Below are positions 59,261-64,000 of a stretch of DNA of 64,000 nt, piece by piece. The notes beneath the pieces were generated by a model that was given only the letters and a program-made list of their open reading frames with translations, searched no databases and was not told where the DNA came from. The stretch comes from Chitinophaga parva. GTDB taxonomy: Bacteria > Bacteroidota > Bacteroidia > Chitinophagales > Chitinophagaceae. How positions within the stretch are numbered: position 1 is the first letter of the stretch; each line of letters begins with the position of its first letter. Where the stretch lies: positions 806,001-870,000 of the forward strand of contig NZ_QCYK01000002.1 of assembly GCF_003071345.1 (NCBI RefSeq). The letters run 5' to 3'. A program made the position numbers and the translations under genes.

Positions 59261-61132
59261 TTACCGGGCGCTCCGGCTGTTATCCGCCGGGGTAGCGTCC
59301 ATGAAAATGCCGTTATCCAGTTTTACGCTTTGGGCATTGGCGGCAGGTACTGTGATCGTGGCCTGCTTACCGTTCGCCTTCCATACAGCCGGCGTCTGGT
59401 GGTACTTTTTCGTGCTCCCGTCTGCGTTAGTAACCACTACGTCAAACGGGATGGGGAAGCCGCCTACATTGTTGATGGTGATGCGGGTATCCCGGTTGCC
59501 GGTCTTCACATTCCCGATGGCCAGGTCAATGTAGTGATAGCTGAAGAACCAGGCGTTCCAGAACCAGTTGAGATCCTGGCCCGTGGCATCATTGAAGCTG
59601 TAGAAGAAGTCCCAGGGAATGGGGTGCTTGCCGTGCCAGCGGTCCATGTACGTGTGCAGGCCTTTGCGGAACAGGTCATCGCCCAGCAGGTCCTTTAAGG
59701 AAAGATAGGCCATGGAAGGCTTGCCATACGCATTGCTGCCGTAGCCCATGCCGCTTACCTGGTTAGACATGGAGATGATGGGCATGTCTTCTTCCGTGGA
59801 TTTATCATTGATGTAGCGGTTCACGCGGAAGGCCCGGTAAAAGTTGTCCGCCTTTGCCTGGTCTGTTTCCGCAATGCCAATGAGGTATTCAAAAGTGGTG
59901 GCCCAGCCCTCATCCATGAAAGCATAACGGGTTTCATTGATGCCCATGTAGAAAGGGAACCAGGTGTGGGCCATTTCATGGTCCTGCACCAGTTCCGCGA
60001 AGCGGGCGTTATCCACGTGGCTGTCATTGCACATCATCGGGTATTCCATATCGGCAAAGCCCTGAAAGGCGGTCATCTTCGGGAAAGGATATGCCACGCC
60101 CGGCCAGTGGTGGGAAAACCACGTGAGGGCGTATTGGCCGTTGGCTACTGATCTTGTAAAGTCTTCCGATGCAGGGTTATAAGCCGCCTGCATACTGGCA
60201 CGGCGCATAGTGCTGCTGTCTACCACAGCGCTGGAAGCATCCCACAGGTATTCGTTGCTGATGCCCATCGCTACATCCGTAATATGCTCCGCCGTCCATA
60301 TCCAGGTGTTCTGGCTGTTGGGCGCCGTGACGGTCTTATCTGCCAGGTCTTTTGCGGAGGCAATGTGCAGCACATCATTGGTAATGAACGACTGGCGCAA
60401 ACGCTCCGCAGTGGCGGGTTGCAGCACCTCGTTCATATTCTGCAGCGTACCGGTGCCCCACACAATAAAGTCTTTAGGTACGGTAACGGCTACACGGTAG
60501 TCATTAAAGTCGTTATAGAACTCGGTACGGTCCGTATGTTCTACCACGTCCCAGCCATTGTAATCATCATACACGGCCACGCGTGGGTAGAAATACGCGA
60601 GGTACTGGGTATGCTCCGCGATCATGCCTTCGCGCCCGCTTTCCTTGGAGAGTTCCTGGCGCCAGGAGAAATACAGGTTCACAGAATCGCCGGGCAGCAG
60701 GGCCTGGGGCAGGCGCAATTGGGACACGGTGCCCACGTTGTTATTGAACTCCACGGGCTGGCCGTTCACCTTTGCAGTGTCTACCTGCATGCCGCTGGAG
60801 AGGAAATCTGCGCTCACGTAGTTGGCGCGGGAGGCCTGCGGCTTATGGATATTATCGATGAGGCGGATGGCCAGCCATTTCAGCGTGTCCTTGCTGTTGT
60901 TGCGGTACATGATGGTTTCCCGGCCGTTGATCATCTGGCTGGGCGGGGCCGAAGTGATCTGGATATCGTAGCGGCCATGGTTTTGCCAATAATGCGCACC
61001 AGGCTTTCCATCCAGGGAGCGGGTGCCTTTATCGTAGGCTTGTTTGATGTTGCGCGGCATATACAGGGATTGCGCATGTACGGAGCCCAGGCCCAGTAGC
61101 AGTGCGGCCCCACAGCAGATTTGTCTGATCAT
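59261..61132 (-). CDS. M1-family metallopeptidase, exported
   Basis: A 623-residue aminopeptidase-like gluzincin with a signal peptide (MIRQICCGAALLLGLGSVHAQ). The zinc motif is HEMAH (H385, E386, H389) with the third ligand Glu in FMDEGWATTFE, the HExxH-18-E spacing of M1. The exopeptidase motif appears in the changed form FQGFADMEYPMM instead of GAMEN, as in several Bacteroidota M1 proteins. It probably trims peptides in the periplasm. The start at 61132 is chosen for the signal peptide. Confidence 0.93.
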   Translation of the reverse strand: MIRQICCGAALLLGLGSVHAQSLYMPRNIKQAYDKGTRSLDGKPGAHYWQNHGRYDIQITSAPPSQMINGRETIMYRNNSKDTLKWLAIRLIDNIHKPQASRANYVSADFLSSGMQVDTAKVNGQPVEFNNNVGTVSQLRLPQALLPGDSVNLYFSWRQELSKESGREGMIAEHTQYLAYFYPRVAVYDDYNGWDVVEHTDRTEFYNDFNDYRVAVTVPKDFIVWGTGTLQNMNEVLQPATAERLRQSFITNDVLHIASAKDLADKTVTAPNSQNTWIWTAEHITDVAMGISNEYLWDASSAVVDSSTMRRASMQAAYNPASEDFTRSVANGQYALTWFSHHWPGVAYPFPKMTAFQGFADMEYPMMCNDSHVDNARFAELVQDHEMAHTWFPFYMGINETRYAFMDEGWATTFEYLIGIAETDQAKADNFYRAFRVNRYINDKSTEEDMPIISMSNQVSGMGYGSNAYGKPSMAYLSLKDLLGDDLFRKGLHTYMDRWHGKHPIPWDFFYSFNDATGQDLNWFWNAWFFSYHYIDLAIGNVKTGNRDTRITINNVGGFPIPFDVVVTNADGSTKKYHQTPAVWKANGKQATITVPAANAQSVKLDNGIFMDATPADNSRSAR

Positions 61133-61276
61133 AGCAGGTATAAACAAAGTGAAGGACCAAGCTAGTGAATTTTATCGCTTTGTCAAAAGTTAAAACACTA
61201 TATTAGCGGCATACTATTCCATCTAAACCATTGACATGACCGGCATGGCCGCATGTGCCTAAATTATTTTATCCCG

Positions 61277-61795
61277 ATGAATGCATACCCGGAGCTTCCT
61301 GTGCTCGAATATGAACAGACTTCCGTACCCATGGAAGACGTGATCTCTTACCTGGCCGGGCAGGACGCACCCCGCGAAATCAAACGTTCCGTGTATATCA
61401 TTTTCAGGAATGAAAGTGCAAACGGCACCAGGGGCATTAATAACAATTATGCCGGTGCCCAGGCGGATGGCGCCCGCTGGTCTTCTATTTTTGATGACAT
61501 GCTGGCCGGGGTGGTGGAGAAGGAAGAAGCAAAGACAGGGAAGGTGCGCCTGTTCCTGGCTTTTTATAGCTGGGAAAACAGCGTGGACTTTTTGTTGAAC
61601 CGGGTGTCGTCCCGCGGTATCTTCATTGGCGGGTATGCACGCCTCATTGCCAAGATGGAAGTGGATACACCAGACCACCTGGTGACGGCTTATTTCCGGG
61701 ATTGGGTGATGGGAGATGCCACCTACAAGGTGAGTGCGGAAGAGAAAGCCAATTTTCTGTCCATGTATAAGCAGGCTACGGAATTATTTAAATAG
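61277..61795 (+). CDS. Conserved-looking protein of unknown function
   Basis: A 172-residue, probably cytosolic protein without signal peptide or membrane segments. Sequence features: PELPVLEYEQTSVPMEDVISYL, GINNNYAGAQADGARW and RGIFIGGYARLIAKMEVDTP. I do not recognise the family. Codon use is like its neighbours and the frame is intact. It adjoins the T6SS genes and is convergent with the TssG-like gene, so a role in that system (for example an accessory or immunity protein) is possible but unsupported. An ATG at 61253 would add eight residues. Confidence 0.7.
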   Translation: MNAYPELPVLEYEQTSVPMEDVISYLAGQDAPREIKRSVYIIFRNESANGTRGINNNYAGAQADGARWSSIFDDMLAGVVEKEEAKTGKVRLFLAFYSWENSVDFLLNRVSSRGIFIGGYARLIAKMEVDTPDHLVTAYFRDWVMGDATYKVSAEEKANFLSMYKQATELFK

Positions 61796-61844
61796 GGGAG
61801 CAGGCCTCCCTTTGAAGAAGGCGGGAAATGACCTCCCCGCGTTG

Positions 61845-62768
61845 CTACGCCAGGTAAGCATCAAACCCCAATACTGCCGGGCCCAGGCATAAATTCCGCT
61901 CTTCGGGTAATATTTCCACACTTACGGACACATCCACATCTGCCGGCACAAAGTAGCCTACCAGGGTGCGGATTATTTTATCGGCACGGGTGCCATCGTA
62001 AAAGGTAAGGGCCCTGGCCGCGGGGAGGGGGCCTATGCGGATGTGCACCATGTCATCGCCCTCGTTGAAGGTGGGGCTGGTCACCAGGTCTACCCCCAGG
62101 CCGGCTTCCCCCAGGATACTGGCGCCATCTGCCAGGGTGGCCTGTGGTGCGGGGACCAGGGCAATATGCACCGGTACCTGCAGCAGCAGGGTGGCCAGGT
62201 TTTGCAGGCGCTCCAGGTCTCCCTTGGTCTGGTGCAGGAAGGGGATCATGTGCAGGAAAATATTGGCCTGCTGGGCATCCAGCAGCTCAAAGATCTCCCA
62301 CCCGGGGCGGAAGATCTCCACCAGGTCGTTATAGATGTTTTTCTTATCAATTTTATTCTCGTGCAGTTCAATGAGAATGCGGAACTGGTTGATCTCCGCT
62401 TCCAGGGGCAGGAAAAACAGGCGGGCAGATTTTTCCTGTTCTTTATGGATGCGGATCTGGTCTATGATCTCTTCCGTACTGCGGGTAGAGGCATAGGGCA
62501 CGGAGGGATGGAAGAGCCCCTCCGGCAACATGTCGTACAGGCCTTCCCGGCTGCTTTTTATACATACAAAATCTTTATATCCCGATACCGGTGCATACCA
62601 GTCGATAGATAGGATGTCTTTCGAAAAGTTGCGCTGCCCGCCGCCCACCGGCCATATGAAAAGATCGTTAAGATCCACGGCGCCGGCCTCTATCAGCTCC
62701 GCCGCCAGCACGGCCGGCTTGTAATCGGTATTAAAATTGTTTATATTAAAGGAGCGGATATCGTCCAT
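61845..62768 (-). CDS. tssG: Type VI secretion baseplate protein, TssG-like
   Basis: A 307-residue protein, cytosolic. The opening FNTDYKPAVLAAELIEAGAVDLNDLFIWPVGG (given here in parts: FNTDYKPAVLAAELIE and LNDLFIWPVGG), the segment SREGLYDMLPEGLFHP, and RLFFLPLEAEINQFRILIEL fit the Bacteroidota TssG/VasB group as I remember it; TssF is the main alternative. The neighbouring TssN and TssK genes support a T6SS role. TssG binds TssF and TssK in the baseplate wedge. It is divergent from tssN across 163 bases. Confidence 0.6.
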   Translation of the reverse strand: MDDIRSFNINNFNTDYKPAVLAAELIEAGAVDLNDLFIWPVGGGQRNFSKDILSIDWYAPVSGYKDFVCIKSSREGLYDMLPEGLFHPSVPYASTRSTEEIIDQIRIHKEQEKSARLFFLPLEAEINQFRILIELHENKIDKKNIYNDLVEIFRPGWEIFELLDAQQANIFLHMIPFLHQTKGDLERLQNLATLLLQVPVHIALVPAPQATLADGASILGEAGLGVDLVTSPTFNEGDDMVHIRIGPLPAARALTFYDGTRADKIIRTLVGYFVPADVDVSVSVEILPEERNLCLGPAVLGFDAYLA

Positions 62769-62784
62769 AAATTAATAATTCACT

Positions 62785-62879
62785 TATTTTTGTTGTCTTG
62801 AAAAACGACAGCTGAAACTGGTTAATTGTTAGTAACACCCACAAAAATCAAACCCTACCAGGCGATGCTTCCAAAAATA
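62785..62879. promoter_or_regulatory. Facing -7 boxes in the tssG/tssN intergenic region
   Basis: TATTTTTG occurs on the plus strand at 62785-62792 and on the minus strand at 62879-62872. Each points into the gap, so the two transcripts would overlap by about 80 bases before diverging. Clear -33 boxes are lacking for both. Confidence 0.35.
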
Positions 62880-62931
62880 AACTTATTTTTCTCTTTATAA
62901 ACGTCAGTTACAATTACGGAACCGAATAACG

Positions 62932-63822
62932 ATGGATGTTAAGCCGATTTTTACCAGTTACATTCTTTTTCCCCTTCTCACTATGATCATGGGGGCCGTG
63001 ATGGTGGTCCTCAATAAGAAAAACAAATTAATGAGCAGCCGTCGCCTGGTGGTGACGGTACTCCTAACCAGCTTGGTGCTGGCGGTGCCGGGTTTCGGCG
63101 GTGCACTGGGACTGCAGTTTATGCCATGGGGCTACCTGGGCGCGCAGGTTATTTATTTATTGCTGGGCATTCTGGCGGTGTGGCTTTTGTCTAAACATTA
63201 CCCCGAGGTGCTGGAGCACCGCAAGGGCATGCTGGTATTGTGCGCGGTGATTGCGGTGGGGCTGGGCGTGTTCCTTTTTAAACTGGCCTTCAACTGGCTT
63301 AACGACCTGGATTATGGCTGGCTGGCGGCTACATCGGCGCTGGTGTTCCTGGTGCCGCTCGTGTTCTGGTGGGCTTACATGGCCATGCTGGAGATCCCGT
63401 CAGAAATTTATACCGTTTGGTATTATCCTCGCCAGGCCGTGTCCATGGACCTGTTTGACGTGGATCTTGATAAACTGAAAGTACTGGAAGTGGAGCTGTT
63501 CAAGGCGGTGAATGATCCCAGCCCACTGAAGGTGAAAGTGAAAGCGCCGCCGGACATGGTGTTTGGCGCATGGTTCCAGAAGTTCATAGATGATTACAAT
63601 ACCAAATTCCCCCGGGCAGGTGTACAGTTTGAAGGGCCGGAAGGGGATGCTTACGGATGGATCTTTTATGTGAAGCCATCCTTCTTTAAAAAGAAGCAAT
63701 TTATTAATCCCGACATATCCGTAGCGCAAAACCAGGTGAGTGAGAAATACACCATTCATGCAAGGCGTGTAACGCGGCTGGAACATGAACTGGGCGGTGA
63801 AGACCGCGTAGTGATCCTGTAG
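62932..63822 (+). CDS. tssN: T6SS membrane protein TssN (Bacteroidota subtype iii)
   Basis: A 296-residue protein with about five N-terminal membrane segments (FTSYILFPLLTMIMGAVMVVL, split as FTSYILFPLL and TMIMGAVMVVL; then LVVTVLLTSLVLAVP, YLGAQVIYLLLGILAVWLL, MLVLCAVIAVGLGVFLF, LAATSALVFLVPLVFWWAY) and a soluble C-terminal half (SEIYTVWYYPRQAVSMDLF to RLEHELGGEDRVVIL). This matches TssN, a membrane component found only in Bacteroidota T6SS, where it is thought to take part in the trans-envelope complex that replaces TssJLM. It is followed by tssK after 24 bases. Confidence 0.85.
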   Translation: MDVKPIFTSYILFPLLTMIMGAVMVVLNKKNKLMSSRRLVVTVLLTSLVLAVPGFGGALGLQFMPWGYLGAQVIYLLLGILAVWLLSKHYPEVLEHRKGMLVLCAVIAVGLGVFLFKLAFNWLNDLDYGWLAATSALVFLVPLVFWWAYMAMLEIPSEIYTVWYYPRQAVSMDLFDVDLDKLKVLEVELFKAVNDPSPLKVKVKAPPDMVFGAWFQKFIDDYNTKFPRAGVQFEGPEGDAYGWIFYVKPSFFKKKQFINPDISVAQNQVSEKYTIHARRVTRLEHELGGEDRVVIL

Positions 63823-63846
63823 CGCTTTGATGTAAATGAAAAGCTT

Positions 63847-64000
63847 ATGTTATTTCCTGTAAGACATCCTGCAGTGAACTGGGTGGATGGTATGAAAATA
63901 TCCAAACAACAGTTCATTGACACAGAAGACCATTTTGCCGACACCCTGCGCGATGCCACATCGCTGTTCCTGCGCAGTTACGACTTTGGCCTGCTGCCGC
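63847..64000 (+). CDS. tssK: T6SS baseplate protein TssK, C-terminus beyond window
   Basis: The ATG at 63847 opens a frame to the right edge (51 codons): MLFPVRHPAVNWVDGMKIS, then QQFIDTEDHFADTLRDATS and YDFGLLP. PVNWVDGMKIS and the RDA..L..YDFGLLP pattern are the N-terminus of Bacteroidota TssK, which links baseplate and membrane complex. The frame is intact as far as seen. Confidence 0.75.
   Translation, partial: MLFPVRHPAVNWVDGMKISKQQFIDTEDHFADTLRDATSLFLRSYDFGLLP

Noticed and set aside
1..64000. tRNA, rRNA, insertion sequences or prophage genes
   Set aside because: I looked for cloverleaf ends, transposase motifs and integrase genes and saw none; weak RNA genes could still be missed by eye.

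Overview
The window looks like chromosome of a Bacteroidota, most likely Chitinophagaceae (Chitinophaga or a close relative). The reasons are two SusC/SusD pairs with SPII-type SusD lipoproteins, a T9SS C-terminal sorting domain, the Bacteroidota-only T6SS protein TssN, TAnnTTTG-type promoter elements, and GC-rich third positions that create long antisense shadow ORFs.

Layout. 1-3.3 kb: an Lrp/AsnC regulator cut by the left edge and a GH2 glycosidase. 3.9-6.7 kb: arylamine N-acetyltransferase, an orphan ABC ATPase, HxlR and ArsR regulators. 6.9-14.3 kb (minus): a minimal rhamnose locus, SusC-SusD-GH78. 14.6-22.9 kb: DUF4262 protein, methyltransferase, small conserved protein, thioesterase, LigD, 2-hydroxyacid dehydrogenase, a striking heptanucleotide repeat array, metallophosphoesterase. 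23.3-27.2 kb (minus): araB-araD-araA. 27.5-34.9 kb (plus): GH127/146 beta-L-arabinofuranosidase, S9 peptidase, DUF885 peptidase, D-hydroxyproline dehydrogenase. 35.0-35.9 kb (minus): AraC regulator. 36.2-48.2 kb (plus): pyrroline-hydroxycarboxylate deaminase, ketoglutarate semialdehyde dehydrogenase, 4-hydroxyproline epimerase, GH27, amino acid permease, GH127, GH51. 48.7-53.2 kb: a second SusC-SusD. 53.4-64 kb: T9SS-secreted DUF6055 putative zincin, xseAB, pirin with a Crp/Fnr regulator, M1 peptidase, an unknown protein, and the edge of a T6SS locus (TssG-like, TssN, TssK).

Main result. The block at 23.2-53.2 kb reads as one system for eating plant hydroxyproline-rich glycoproteins (extensin type). 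These proteins carry beta-L-arabinofuranosyl chains capped with alpha-L-arabinofuranose on hydroxyproline, and alpha-galactose on serine. The block encodes enzymes for each of these linkages (GH127, GH127/146, GH51, GH27), two exported peptidases, an outer membrane SusCD importer, an amino acid permease, the whole L-arabinose route (araBDA) and the whole trans-4-hydroxy-L-proline route to 2-oxoglutarate, around one AraC activator gene.

Independent support comes from the DNA. The three promoters of the proposed regulon (before 27474, 36159 and 48705) each carry the same direct repeat, TAAAATCCG-like, twice with exactly 21 bp period. A second 21-bp motif recurs before araB, between araC and the deaminase gene, and twice in tandem before the second susC. 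Functions are inferred from motifs and context; no database search was run.
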